Source of the DNA: Aurantiacibacter suaedae
GTDB taxonomy: Bacteria; Pseudomonadota; Alphaproteobacteria; Sphingomonadales; Sphingomonadaceae
Length of the DNA: 64,000 bases
Assembly (NCBI RefSeq): GCF_005434915.1
Contig: NZ_SKCG01000004.1
Span: 186,001 to 250,000, forward strand
Reading direction: 5' to 3'
Positions 16,135 through 25,310 of this stretch are shown in pieces (position 1 is the stretch's first letter; each line of letters starts with the position of its first letter). The translations under genes were made by a program, and so were the position numbers. Under the pieces are notes generated by a model. The model did not search any database and was not told the origin of the DNA. It worked only from the letters and a program-made list of their open reading frames with translations.

Positions 16135-18296
16135 CAGAAACCTGCCCGAAAACCGAGAGTGGCGGTGCGCGGCGCTCCGGGCTGGACCCAGAGCTGCGAA
16201 TAGCTGTTGGCGTACCAGTCGGCGTCGAAGAGATTGGCGATCGTGCCGAACAGCGTGACGCCCTCCAGCAGCTCGACCTCCCCGAACAGGCGGGCCAGCG
16301 TGTGGTCGGGCAGGAAGAAGTCGGTGCCGGTCGCGCCCAGCCGCTTGCCGACATACTGCACCCCGCCGCCCAGCTTCGCCTCGCGCCCGCCGAGCTGGAA
16401 GGTCTTCGAAGCCTGCATATTGAAGGTGTGATCGGGAATGTTGATCAGCGGATCGCCCGGCTCGATCACGAAGGAGAAGTTCGGGTCGAGCACGCTCGAT
16501 CGCGATTCCGCATCGACATAGGCATAGCTGAGCAGCACATCGACATCGCCGGGCAGGCGCCCGTCGAGGTCCAGTTCCACCCCGCGGCTGCGCGCCTCGC
16601 CGATCGCGACCGAGAAGCCGGGATTGTTGATGTCGCTCGCGAGCACGTTGTTCTTATCGAGCTGGTAAAGGGTGAAAATGCCGGTCAGCGCGCCGTCCAG
16701 CAGCGTCAGCTTCGCACCCGCCTCCATCGACTTGCTCACCTCGGGATCGAAGATGCGCCCGGTTACATCGGTGCCGATATTCGCGCGGAAGCCCTCGCCA
16801 TAGGCGGCATAGAGCGAGAAGGCGGGCGAGATTTCGTACACCACGCCGAACTGCGGGCTGACCCGGCTGTCGCTGCGCTCGCTGTCGACATCGGTCAGGT
16901 AATTCTCGGTCCGCAGAGTGAAATCGTCGTAGCGCGCGCCGAGCCGCACCTGCAGGCGGTCGGTCAGCTCGATCTGGTCCTGCACGAAGAACCCGGTCGA
17001 CGACTGCTGGTCGAGACGGTTGTTCTGCGGCAGCGGCGTCGGCAGCGGGAAGCGCCCGTAGACGGGATCGAGAATGTCGATCACGTAGGCCGCCTCGTCG
17101 CTCGGATTGTTGCCCACCGATGGCGGACGGACCCGGCGGAAATCCTGCAGGTTGTCGAACTCGTCGTGATCGGCGCCGATCAGGATGCGGTGGATCAGCC
17201 CGCCGGTCGAAAACTCGCCGCTGACCTCGCCGCGCACCACGACCTGCTGCGAATCATACACGCGCGAGCGGCGCTGGCGCGAGAGCGAGCGACCGTCGGT
17301 GAAGATCGGCTGGCGCGAGACCGCAAGTTCGGGGTCGGAGGAGGTGCCGGTGAGCAGCGTGTCGCGGATGCTACCGCCAAGCAGCAGGCTCCACGAATTG
17401 CCGAAATCGTGCTGGAGGCGCAGTGAGTGCCCCTCGGCCCGCGCGACATGGTCACCATCGCCGGGCTCGCCGAGATAGCGATCGCGCGGGACGGTATCGA
17501 AATCGCCATTGAGCACCACGATCCCGCGGTCGAACGGCACTTCGACGCGCGTTTTCTCCAAGTCGTAGGTCAGGCGGGTGTCTGGCCCGATCGCAACGCC
17601 TATGGATGGCAGGAAACCCCAGCGATATTCGTCCACCGTGTCGCGGAAGGTGTCGCCATCCTCGGCATAGCCGATCAGTCGCACACTCAGCCCCTCGGTG
17701 ATGGAGATGTTCACGTCGGCTTCGGAACGAAGCCGGTGGAAGCTGCCGAACTGTACTCCTGCCGTGCCGAACGTGTCGCCGATCTGCGCCTGCTTGGTCA
17801 CCAGGTTGACCGTACCGCCGGGTTCGCCCCTTCCCAGCAGCGCAGCCGCCGGGCCCTTGAGCACTTCGATCCGCGCGATCCCGGCAGTATCCCGCTCGCC
17901 CCCGAAGCCGCGACCGCCGTTGAACCCGTTGACGAGATAGCCTGTCGGGATGTTCTCGTCGCCCGCGAAGCCGCGAATGGCGAAGGAATCCCACAATCCG
18001 CCCAGCGTGTTCTGCCGCGCGACCGAGGCATTGAGGTCGAGCGCGTCGTTGAGGCGGATGATGCTGTTCTCTGCGAGCGTTTCGGAAGCGATTACATCGA
18101 TCGACTGCGGAATTTCAGAGATCGCGAAATCGCCCCGATAGGCCTGGCGCACGCCCGATACGACGATTTGCGCACCACCAGGCCCGACAGCGAAATCCTG
18201 CGAAGCAAGGCTCTCTGGCTGGGCGGCGGCACCCGTCGGCATGAACAGAACGCCCAGCGCGGTCAGCGCGGAGGCGGCAAGAAAACCTGTGGTCAT
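16134..18296 (-). CDS. TonB-dependent siderophore-type receptor
   Basis: A roughly 720-residue outer-membrane receptor. A Sec signal (MTTGFLAASALTALGVLF, cleavage near AAAQ) is followed by a TonB-box-like stretch, the plug with SIDVIASETL and IEVLKGPAALLGRGEPGG (the siderophore-receptor plug motif), and a 22-strand barrel ending in an aromatic residue (GFRAGF). The open frame begins at 18350, but that ATG lies inside a perfect operator palindrome and gives no signal peptide, so the start at 18296 is chosen. First gene of an operon with an ABC ATPase and two ABC-2 permeases, an unusual pairing of import receptor and exporter-type pump. Confidence 0.88.
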   Translation of the reverse strand: MTTGFLAASALTALGVLFMPTGAAAQPESLASQDFAVGPGGAQIVVSGVRQAYRGDFAISEIPQSIDVIASETLAENSIIRLNDALDLNASVARQNTLGGLWDSFAIRGFAGDENIPTGYLVNGFNGGRGFGGERDTAGIARIEVLKGPAAALLGRGEPGGTVNLVTKQAQIGDTFGTAGVQFGSFHRLRSEADVNISITEGLSVRLIGYAEDGDTFRDTVDEYRWGFLPSIGVAIGPDTRLTYDLEKTRVEVPFDRGIVVLNGDFDTVPRDRYLGEPGDGDHVARAEGHSLRLQHDFGNSWSLLLGGSIRDTLLTGTSSDPELAVSRQPIFTDGRSLSRQRRSRVYDSQQVVVRGEVSGEFSTGGLIHRILIGADHDEFDNLQDFRRVRPPSVGNNPSDEAAYVIDILDPVYGRFPLPTPLPQNNRLDQQSSTGFFVQDQIELTDRLQVRLGARYDDFTLRTENYLTDVDSERSDSRVSPQFGVVYEISPAFSLYAAYGEGFRANIGTDVTGRIFDPEVSKSMEAGAKLTLLDGALTGIFTLYQLDKNNVLASDINNPGFSVAIGEARSRGVELDLDGRLPGDVDVLLSYAYVDAESRSSVLDPNFSFVIEPGDPLINIPDHTFNMQASKTFQLGGREAKLGGGVQYVGKRLGATGTDFFLPDHTLARLFGEVELLEGVTLFGTIANLFDADWYANSYSQLWVQPGAPRTATLGFRAGF

Positions 18297-18333
18297 CGGG
18301 GTCGCAACTCGAAAAAGTGGGCAAAAAAGATTT

Positions 18334-18350
18334 ATGAGACAATGTCTCAT
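18334..18350. promoter_or_regulatory. Perfect palindrome, likely repressor operator of the TonB receptor operon
   Basis: ATGAGAC-AAT-GTCTCAT: two perfect 7-bp inverted arms with a 3-base spacer, 38 bases before the receptor start. Size and symmetry fit a TetR-type or similar dimeric repressor. No matching regulator gene lies next to it; the nearest TetR gene (28251) is 10 kb away, so the cognate protein is unknown. It could also act on the divergent type III PKS promoter. Confidence 0.6.
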
Positions 18351-18634
18351 TCTGAGGCGATGGCCAATAGCGAGCAGACTCCCAAGGTCAAGGTTATATT
18401 ATATTGTTGCATTCTCGTCGGATCGCGTTGACGCTTGAATACGGAGCAGCGACACTGACACGTCGGAGATGGCGGGTACGCAAACGCTGCGAAGGCAACG
18501 TGCCAAACTCATCGAGAGCAATCTGCTCGCGCAGTACCGCATCGCGCACTCACCTCATGAGCGGCAGGGCGTGGCCGAACAGGAACGATGGACCGGTGAG
18601 AAGGTTGATTTCATGAAGCTAGGATCACGAGAAG

Positions 18635-19681
18635 ATGACAGCGCGAATTAACCTGTTGGCTTCTGCGGTGCCGGATTGCGATTTCGAACAGGAATACCGT
18701 GCCTGGGCGATGCGGCAGTTGAGTGGCAGGCGCGAGGCGAAGTTGTACGCGCGCATGGCCGAACGCTCCGGCATCGATCACCGCTGGTCGGTGTTAACAG
18801 AGGACGACGCGAAACTCGATGCAGGGGATGGCATTTATTCCGCGACCCCACCATCGACCGGCCGCAGGATGGCGATTTACGCCGAAGAGGCCCCCAAGCT
18901 GGCGCTGGCGGCGATCAGGAAGCTGGGTGAACTCGGCAATATCAGCCATATGGTCGTCGCTAGCTGCACCGGTTTCATCGCTCCGGGAATCGACCAGATC
19001 ATCGCGCGTCGGCTGGGCCTTGCCGACGATGTCGAGCGGGTGCTGATCGGATTCATGGGCTGCTATGCCGCCGTAACCGCGCTACGGACTGCGCGCCATA
19101 TCGTCCGCTCCGAACCGCAGGCGCGTGTGCTCGTGGTGACGGTCGAACTGTCGACCCTCCACCATCAGCAAACCGTGGATATCGAACCATTGCTGGCCGG
19201 CGCGCAATTCGGCGATGGCGCCGCTGCAGCTATCGTCAGCAGCCAAGGCGAGGGTTTGCTGATCGGCCGAGGAATTACCGCGGCGCTGGAAGAAAGCGAC
19301 GAACTTATCACCTGGCAGATTGGCGATACCGGGTTCGAGATGCGCCTGTCGGGCGAAGTGCCTGGCCGGATCCGCACCGCATTGAGGCGCGAAGAAGTGC
19401 GCAAACGCGTGCTTGGCGACGAGGAAAAACCCTTGTCCTATGCCGTGCACGCGGGCGGTCGCTCGATTCTCGACGCGGTGGTGGAGGGGCTCGAACTGGA
19501 TCCAGATGCGCTCGATCATTCGCGGGACGTGCTGCGTGAGTTCGGTAACATGTCGTCCTCCACGCTCATGTTCGTGCTTGAACGGATCATTCGGGACCGA
19601 CCCGAAAGGGGTGTCGCGTTGGCGTTCGGGCCCGGCCTGGCAATGGAAGGTTTCCGCTTCGGCTGGTGCGATGCTCGCTAA
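18635..19681 (+). CDS. Type III polyketide synthase (chalcone/stilbene synthase fold)
   Basis: A 348-residue thiolase-fold enzyme that would extend an acyl-CoA starter with malonyl-CoA and cyclise the product to a pyrone or resorcinol. The catalytic triad is visible: Cys143 in GFMGCYAAV, His272 in YAVHAGGRSILD and Asn305 in EFGNMSSSTL. The C-terminal LAFGPGLAMEGF is the conserved GFGPG-type loop. The length is slightly shorter than plant enzymes but usual for bacterial ones. A methyltransferase and a FAD oxidoreductase follow directly, so the polyketide is probably methylated and oxidised or reduced. Divergent from the TonB receptor operon. Confidence 0.92.
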   Translation: MTARINLLASAVPDCDFEQEYRAWAMRQLSGRREAKLYARMAERSGIDHRWSVLTEDDAKLDAGDGIYSATPPSTGRRMAIYAEEAPKLALAAIRKLGELGNISHMVVASCTGFIAPGIDQIIARRLGLADDVERVLIGFMGCYAAVTALRTARHIVRSEPQARVLVVTVELSTLHHQQTVDIEPLLAGAQFGDGAAAAIVSSQGEGLLIGRGITAALEESDELITWQIGDTGFEMRLSGEVPGRIRTALRREEVRKRVLGDEEKPLSYAVHAGGRSILDAVVEGLELDPDALDHSRDVLREFGNMSSSTLMFVLERIIRDRPERGVALAFGPGLAMEGFRFGWCDAR

Positions 19682-19703
19682 TCGGGCTCAAGCCGAGGAA
19701 ATC

Positions 19704-20357
19704 ATGGACGATCCCGCGCTTGGCGCGGATGTCTATGCCTCGGTGCTGGCCGACCTAGCGCGGGTCAACACGATCACATTGGCGCGGCGTCCGACAATGG
19801 AGTTCCTTGATCGGGCGATCGGTTCGAGACGCGAGTTCTCCCTTTTGGATGTAGGCTTCGGCGATGGCGACATGCTTCGAGCCATCGGAAGGTGGGCTGC
19901 AGACCGGGGCAAGGTGGCGCGGCTCGTAGGGATCGATCTCAATCCGCGCAGCGAGGGCATCGCCAAAGCCAAGACGCAAGCTGGAATGGCTATCAGCTAT
20001 CGCACCGGAGATTACGCAGATCTGGCCAGCGAAGGGTTCGATTGCATTGTTTCCAGCCTCGTCGCGCATCACATGACGCATAGGCAACTGGTGACATTCC
20101 TGCGCTTCATGGAACACGAGGCAGAGGCAGGATGGTTCGTAAACGACTTGCACCGACACGGCTTCGCTTATCTTGGTTACCCGCTACTCGCCCGTCTTGC
20201 GGGATGGCATCCCATAGTCCGCAAGGACGGACAGCTTTCGATAGCGCGCTCTTTTCGTCCGGAAGAATGGCCTCCCATTCTGGCAGAGGCAGGGGTCACG
20301 GCGGCTAGGGTCGAGCGCTGCTTTCCGTTTCGCCTGTGCGTCGAGCGTCTGAAATGA
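19704..20357 (+). CDS. SAM-dependent methyltransferase of the type III PKS cluster
   Basis: About 217 residues with a Rossmann-like class I methyltransferase fold: motif I LLDVGFGDGDMLRAIG, acidic ribose-binding LVGIDLNP, then FDCIVSSLVAHHM (motif IV region). GAGG five bases before the ATG at 19704 supports this start; an upstream ATG at 19671 would overlap the PKS gene by 11 bases and is the alternative. Its stop overlaps the next start (ATGA), so translation is coupled. It probably O- or C-methylates the polyketide product; the position cannot be told. Confidence 0.85.
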   Translation: MDDPALGADVYASVLADLARVNTITLARRPTMEFLDRAIGSRREFSLLDVGFGDGDMLRAIGRWAADRGKVARLVGIDLNPRSEGIAKAKTQAGMAISYRTGDYADLASEGFDCIVSSLVAHHMTHRQLVTFLRFMEHEAEAGWFVNDLHRHGFAYLGYPLLARLAGWHPIVRKDGQLSIARSFRPEEWPPILAEAGVTAARVERCFPFRLCVERLK

Positions 20358-21424
20358 ACCGGCCGATCGTGCTCGGTGCCGGACCCGCCGGAAGCATGGC
20401 AGCCCTGCTCCTCGCCCAAAGCGGTGCGCGGCCGATCTTAATCGACCGAAATCAAGAAGTGGGCGACGCGATTTGCGGCGGTTTTTTGAGTTGGCGCACA
20501 GCCGAGACACTGCGAGGCGCGGGCTGCGATCCGGAAACGTTCGGCGCGCGGCGGGTGACACGGCTGCGCATTTTTGCAGGTAGCCGCCAGGCGGAAATGC
20601 CCCTGCCCGAAACTGCCTACGGACTTTCCCGCCATGCGCTCGACAGCGCTTTGCGTGCGCGGGCGGTAGCGATGGGCGCCCAGCTCGAGATCGATCATGC
20701 ACGCCGCGTGGCGCCGGGAGTTGTCGAGGGTAAGCGTCAGATCTGGAAGAGCCCGGCGATTTTCCTCGCCACCGGCAAACACGATGTAAGGGGGGAACGT
20801 CGCCCGCGCGATGCACCCGATCCAGCCCTGGGCATGCGGGTCCGCGTGCCTGCGGCAGCCGACGTCGAACGGCTGATCGGGGATGCAATCGAATTGCACC
20901 TGTTCCCCGGCGGCTATGCCGGGATTGTGCTACAAGAAGGCGGTAGCGCCAACATATGCCTCGCGCTGCGCAAATCGGCATTTGCCGAGATGGGCGGCGA
21001 TCCTTGGGCGATCTTTCAGCATCTGGCTCGCGACAATCCGCATTTCGCCCGACGAATGAACTGCACCACGGCTCGCCTGCCGATTGATACGATCGCTGCC
21101 GTCCCGTACGGCTGGATCGCCCGCGACACCGAGGATGGCATTTATAGACTTGGCGATCAGGCCGCCGTGATCCCTTCACTCGCGGGCGAAGGAATGGCCA
21201 TCGCTCTTGCCAGCGCGAAGGCGGCGGTAGCCAGCTATTCGCACGGCCAGGGATCAGCGCATTTCCAGCGCCAGTTTGCCCGCCGTGCTGCGCAGCCCGT
21301 GGGCGTCGCAAAGTTCCTCTGGCACATTGCAGAGACGTCACGTGGCGCGGCCGCAATGACGCTTTCTTCGCGCATCTTTCCCGGTATCGCCAGACTAGCG
21401 ATGAGAGCGAGCCGGATCGACTAG
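20354..21424 (+). CDS. FAD-dependent oxidoreductase (geranylgeranyl-reductase/hydroxylase-like)
   Basis: A 356-residue flavoprotein. The N-terminal dinucleotide-binding motif is clear: IVLGAGPAGSMAALLLAQSG followed by the acidic ILIDR. The second FAD motif YRLGDQAAVIPSLAGEGM (GD box) is near residue 265. CGGFLSWRT resembles the Cys-Gly-Gly-xx-S/T stretch of the geranylgeranyl-reductase family. Third gene of the PKS operon and coupled by ATGA overlap. A likely role is hydroxylation or reduction of the aromatic polyketide or its alkyl chain. Confidence 0.85.
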   Translation: MNRPIVLGAGPAGSMAALLLAQSGARPILIDRNQEVGDAICGGFLSWRTAETLRGAGCDPETFGARRVTRLRIFAGSRQAEMPLPETAYGLSRHALDSALRARAVAMGAQLEIDHARRVAPGVVEGKRQIWKSPAIFLATGKHDVRGERRPRDAPDPALGMRVRVPAAADVERLIGDAIELHLFPGGYAGIVLQEGGSANICLALRKSAFAEMGGDPWAIFQHLARDNPHFARRMNCTTARLPIDTIAAVPYGWIARDTEDGIYRLGDQAAVIPSLAGEGMAIALASAKAAVASYSHGQGSAHFQRQFARRAAQPVGVAKFLWHIAETSRGAAAMTLSSRIFPGIARLAMRASRID

Positions 21425-21610
21425 TGTATTGCCGACCCGCCACGTCGATCGCGGCGACGGCGCGCATCGAAAGTGCGCTGCGGTCAGCGAAGTCGCAGGC
21501 GATGCTTCAGAACTCGGTTATGCGTTGCACCGCTCCCAGCTCCACCCCATGCGCTCGGTCACCCGAAAGCGCGCCGATTAAGGCTGAAGCGCATACAGTC
21601 TGATCTGCTA

Positions 21611-21694
21611 GCTACCCCGCTTGCCCGAGATCCGGGTCACCGCGGTTGTCAGGGCGTCGAGGTCTTCAAAGGAATTGAACAGCGCTGGGGTCAA
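21611..21694 (-). pseudogene. Possible C-terminal remnant of a class V aminotransferase
   Basis: The minus-strand frame ends with RLTPALFNSFEDLDALTTAV and a few more residues, then a stop. This is like the last strand and helix of class V PLP aminotransferases (R-x-S-P-x-x-x-N-T-x-x-E-I-D). The sequence upstream in this frame is Ala/Arg-rich and unlike a protein core, so only a decayed 3' end would remain. The match is short and could be chance. Confidence 0.35.
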
Positions 21695-21946
21695 CCGCCG
21701 GGCTGCTCTAGCGTGAGCTGCCGGAGCGCAATGCGCCCTATGTGCTGACAATGCAGCTTGGCCGGCTTCGGAGCTTTCCTGCCGAGAGGTTCTGCGACGT
21801 AAAGTTTGCAATTGCGCCTGCATTGGCCAGCGCGCTGATGGTGCCAAGGCTAGCGCTGTGGTCTTCCATCGGCAGGGCCGATGCTTCCCAGCCCTCCATC
21901 CGCAATAAAATATGTTTATTTTTAGAGGAATAGCGGTTAATAAAGT

Positions 21947-22008
21947 ATGATTTTATGGCGGTAGAGAGATTGTCGTTCTGTAAAATCATGCCTATCAATT
22001 CGGGCATG
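21947..22008 (+). promoter_or_regulatory. Two mutually exclusive inverted repeats in the heme oxygenase leader
   Basis: Repeat A: ATGATTTTA (21947-21955) with TAAAATCAT (21981-21989), 9 bp perfect, 25-base loop. Repeat B: CATGCC (21987-21992) with GGCATG (22003-22008), 6 bp perfect, 10-base loop. They share bases 21987-21989, so both hairpins cannot fully form together. Repeat B ends 26 bases before the heme oxygenase ATG. This could be an operator pair or an RNA switch; no transcription start is known. Confidence 0.4.
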
Positions 22009-22034
22009 AGAAAGACAATGATTCGGGCCCAAGG

Positions 22035-22586
22035 ATGCCGGTCGGACTGAGGCGGGTTCTGCGCGATCAGACGATGCAGGCTCACGAAGATACCGAAAGT
22101 GCTTTCGCAGCTTTCGACATAACTACTCGCGAGGGTTTGGAGGCGACACTGCGCGCGCATGCTGCGGCGCTATCCTCGCTTCTTCCCAGTGTCTCCTCTC
22201 ATCCGATCTTCACCGAGGAAATCGGCCGTTTACGCGATCTGGCGGTATGCTCGCTTGCTGCCACCGGTGCCGCGCCAGCCACTTCGTTTATCCGGGATGT
22301 TGGCGCGCTCAAGCCGCTGGCGGTTGCCTATGTCGTGTTGGGCTCGCGACTAGGGGCACGGCTCATCTCGGCCCGTTTGAACGCAGCGCAGGTGCCCCAC
22401 GACTCCGCCGCCCATGCCTATTTTCGTGACGAGGGTTCGGGACCGGCGTGGCAGAAATTGCAGGAAATGCTCGCAGCATTGCCAAGAGAAGAAACTGCGA
22501 TAGTGGCAGATACGCGTGCTGCCTTCGAGGTATTTCAGCAGGAAGCGGCCAGATTTGCGTCTCGCCTAACGGTTAAGGAAGTTTAG
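22035..22586 (+). CDS. Biliverdin-producing heme oxygenase
   Basis: A 183-residue all-alpha protein of the bacterial heme oxygenase family. The first helix LRRVLRDQTMQAHEDTE carries the proximal heme ligand His17, and GALKPLAVAYVVLGSRLGAR is the distal-helix region (G-x-x-Y-V-x-x-G-S-x-x-G). It splits heme to biliverdin, iron and CO. The stop is directly followed by the GTG of the bacteriophytochrome gene, so it very likely supplies that photoreceptor's chromophore. The ATG at 22035 has only a weak Shine-Dalgarno sequence (AAGG, very close). Confidence 0.9.
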   Translation: MPVGLRRVLRDQTMQAHEDTESAFAAFDITTREGLEATLRAHAAALSSLLPSVSSHPIFTEEIGRLRDLAVCSLAATGAAPATSFIRDVGALKPLAVAYVVLGSRLGARLISARLNAAQVPHDSAAHAYFRDEGSGPAWQKLQEMLAALPREETAIVADTRAAFEVFQQEAARFASRLTVKEV

Positions 22587-25154
22587 GTGGAAGTCGATCT
22601 GACCAATTGTGACCGGGAGGAGATACATCTCCTTGGCCATGTACAGTCCTTTGGGTGCCTGATTGCGCTCTCGTCAGACTGGTTGATCATGCACGCCTCC
22701 CAATCTACCGAGAGATTTCTCGGAGAGAAGGCGACGAACCTGATCGGCTTGCCTTTGCACCAGATCCTGTCCGAGAAAGCGATCCACGAGGTGCGAGGGG
22801 CCGTGCAGCTTCTGTCGACCAGGGATTCGATCGGGCGACTGTTCGATCTTAAGCTTCTGCCAGGCTCCGATCGCCTGTTCAACCTGGCTCTTCACCGCAC
22901 CGGGCGGACCACGATCATTGAGATCGAGGCCGCTGACGAGAAGGGCCAGTGCGTCGATCCGCTGATGCAGGTGCACAACATCGTATCCCGCCTCAAGACC
23001 TGCAAGGACGTGCAATCGTTGGCGGAGACGGCTGCGCGCTTCTTGCGCGTGTTCCTGGGCTTCGATCGGGTGATGGTCTACCGCTTTGCGAAAGACGACA
23101 CGGGGCAAGTCATAACCGAATCCGCCGCGCACGGCGTCGATACCTTTCTCGGCCTGCGCTACCCGGCCAGCGATATTCCCCGCCAGGCGCGCGCGCTTTA
23201 CCTGCGTTCGGTGATCCGCATCATCAGCGATGTCGATGACAGGGTCTCGCCGATCCTGCCCGAGGTCAATTCGGAGAACGAGAAGCTCGACCTGTCGCTG
23301 AGCACGCTGCGCGCCGTTTCGCCGATCCACCTCGAATATCTGCGCAACATGGGTGTAAAGGCATCCATGTCGATCAGCATTATCGTCGATGGCAAGCTGT
23401 GGGGGCTGTTCGCCTGCCATCATTACAAGCCGCTGGTATTGGATTATGTGACCCGCTCGGCGGCGGAACTGTTCGGGCAGATGTTCGGCTTCCTGCTGGC
23501 GCACCAACTCGAAGTGCGGCGCAAGCAGGATTCCGAGGTTGCGCGTGAACTCCACGACGACCTGATGCGCCATTTCGCCCAGAGCAGCTCGTTGAGCGAT
23601 GATCTTGACCAGATCATCGACGGGCTGAGGGATCTGGTCGCTTTCGATGGCGCTGCCGCATGGATTGATGGCAAGTTCCAGACCAGTGGCGCGACCCCGA
23701 CACGCGACGAGATTATGACGCTGGTTCGCTTTCTGAACACCACGGCAACCAGCACGGTCTACGCGACCGATTGCCTGATGCAGGTCCATCCCCCGGCGGC
23801 GGACTATACACAGCGTGCCTCCGGCGTTCTGGCCATGCCCGTGTCGCGCAAACCGCGTGACTATATCATGCTATTTCGCGGCGAGATTGCCAAGCAGGTC
23901 ACCTGGGCGGGCAATCCCGAAAAACCGGTCGAGCTAGGGCCGAACGGCGTCCGCCTTACCCCGCGCAAGAGCTTCGAAAGCTGGAAAGAAATTGTGCACG
24001 GCCACTCTGCGGAATGGACCCCGCAAGAGCTGGAGGTTGCCGACACCATCCGGGTCACGCTGCTCGAAGTGGTGCTGCGGATGGCCGACAGCGCCAACCT
24101 CGAGCGCCAGCGAGCAAGCGAGCGGCAGGAACTGCTGATCGCCGAGCTGAACCACCGGGTACGCAATATCCTCACGCTCATTCGCGGCTTGGTCGAGCAG
24201 AGCAAGTCCGATTTGCTCAGCATCGAGGAGTTTACCGCCAACGTGAGCGACCGTATTCAGGCGCTTGCCCGCGCGCATGACCAGATCACGCGCAGCAACT
24301 GGAACGCTGCATCGCTGCGCGAACTCGTTGAGACCGAGGTCAATGCTTACCTCGGCGCCAAGCGCGACCGGGTGGTGTTCCACGGCGGCGATGCGATCGT
24401 GAAGCCGGACGCCTATGCCACGCTCGCGTTGGTGATCCACGAGCTGACCACCAATTCGGCCAAGTACGGCTCGCTGGCCGACAGCCTTGGCCGCGTCGAT
24501 GTCACTCTGACGGAGGAAGATGACGGCGTGCTGGGCATTCGCTGGGTGGAATCGGGCGGTCCGCCGGTCAAAGCCCCAGTGCGGCGCGGCTTTGGATCGA
24601 CCGTGATCGAGCGGTCGATTCCGTTCGAGTTGGGCGGAAAGGTCGAAGTGACCTATCCGCTTACTGGCTTAACCGCAGAAATGTATGTTCCCGCACGGCA
24701 CATAGCACGCTTCGAGGCGCAGCCTGCGGGCGAGCCCGACTTGGCAGACAACGATGCGCAAACGCAGGTGCCCCCCCTGTCTGGACTGTCCTCTCCTACG
24801 GTGCTGCTACTCGAAGACAACATGATTATCGCCATGGATGGCGAGCGGTTTCTGGCCAATCTCGGCGCCGAAAAGGTGCTGACGGCAAGCAGCGTCACAC
24901 AGGCCATGAGCATGCTTGATGCGGAGACGGTCGTGTGCGGGGTGCTCGATCTTAACCTCGGGATAGAAAACAGCCTGCCCGTTGCCCAGCGCCTACGCAC
25001 GACAGGTGTGCCCTTTGCTTTTGCTACAGGCTATGGCGACGCCGGTGAACTCGCCGAGGAGTATCCCGATGTGCCCGTGCTTACCAAGCCGTACGACGAA
25101 GACGAGTTGGCCGCCATCCTAAGACAGATTCTGTTCGCCACCGCGCCCGAATGA
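22587..25154 (+). CDS. bphP: Bacteriophytochrome with HWE histidine kinase and C-terminal receiver
   Basis: An 855-residue red/far-red photoreceptor. PAS (about 15-115) has the chromophore-binding Cys8 in the LTNCDREEIHLLG context; GAF (about 135-300) contains LRYPASDIPRQAR, the conserved PASDIP motif; PHY spans about 315-490 and holds a PRxSF-type tongue (TPRKSFESW). The output is an HWE/HisKA_2 kinase (ELNHRVRNILTLIRGL, then HELTTNSAKYG) followed by a receiver (about 735-850) with its Asp in GVLDLNLG and Lys in VLTKPY. The GTG start abuts the heme oxygenase stop and AAGGAA precedes it. Two-gene photoreceptor operon; no partner regulator is adjacent. Confidence 0.93.
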   Translation: MEVDLTNCDREEIHLLGHVQSFGCLIALSSDWLIMHASQSTERFLGEKATNLIGLPLHQILSEKAIHEVRGAVQLLSTRDSIGRLFDLKLLPGSDRLFNLALHRTGRTTIIEIEAADEKGQCVDPLMQVHNIVSRLKTCKDVQSLAETAARFLRVFLGFDRVMVYRFAKDDTGQVITESAAHGVDTFLGLRYPASDIPRQARALYLRSVIRIISDVDDRVSPILPEVNSENEKLDLSLSTLRAVSPIHLEYLRNMGVKASMSISIIVDGKLWGLFACHHYKPLVLDYVTRSAAELFGQMFGFLLAHQLEVRRKQDSEVARELHDDLMRHFAQSSSLSDDLDQIIDGLRDLVAFDGAAAWIDGKFQTSGATPTRDEIMTLVRFLNTTATSTVYATDCLMQVHPPAADYTQRASGVLAMPVSRKPRDYIMLFRGEIAKQVTWAGNPEKPVELGPNGVRLTPRKSFESWKEIVHGHSAEWTPQELEVADTIRVTLLEVVLRMADSANLERQRASERQELLIAELNHRVRNILTLIRGLVEQSKSDLLSIEEFTANVSDRIQALARAHDQITRSNWNAASLRELVETEVNAYLGAKRDRVVFHGGDAIVKPDAYATLALVIHELTTNSAKYGSLADSLGRVDVTLTEEDDGVLGIRWVESGGPPVKAPVRRGFGSTVIERSIPFELGGKVEVTYPLTGLTAEMYVPARHIARFEAQPAGEPDLADNDAQTQVPPLSGLSSPTVLLLEDNMIIAMDGERFLANLGAEKVLTASSVTQAMSMLDAETVVCGVLDLNLGIENSLPVAQRLRTTGVPFAFATGYGDAGELAEEYPDVPVLTKPYDEDELAAILRQILFATAPE

Positions 25155-25310
25155 GCGCTGCGGCGAGCGGGCCGTTCTGTCGGTTCTTGCGCTAGTCGCC
25201 GTGGTTCTATTGCGAGGCGAATGCGCAGCAACGTGCGCCAATTCACGGTGATCCTGAGATTGGCGAAGTAGGGGAGCGCTATGGCGTCGCGCGTTGCAAC
25301 TTGCCATTCG

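Larger units (their letters stand above)
21425..22034. other. 610-base intergenic region between the PKS and phytochrome operons
   Basis: No intact gene seen. It holds a possible aminotransferase remnant on the minus strand (21611-21694) and, from about 21900, an AT-rich stretch with two overlapping inverted repeats that probably forms the promoter and leader of the heme oxygenase/bacteriophytochrome operon. Confidence 0.5.

Noticed and set aside
21738-22160. 140-codon minus-strand frame across the heme oxygenase leader
   Set aside because: Overlaps the heme oxygenase start and has no recognisable features.
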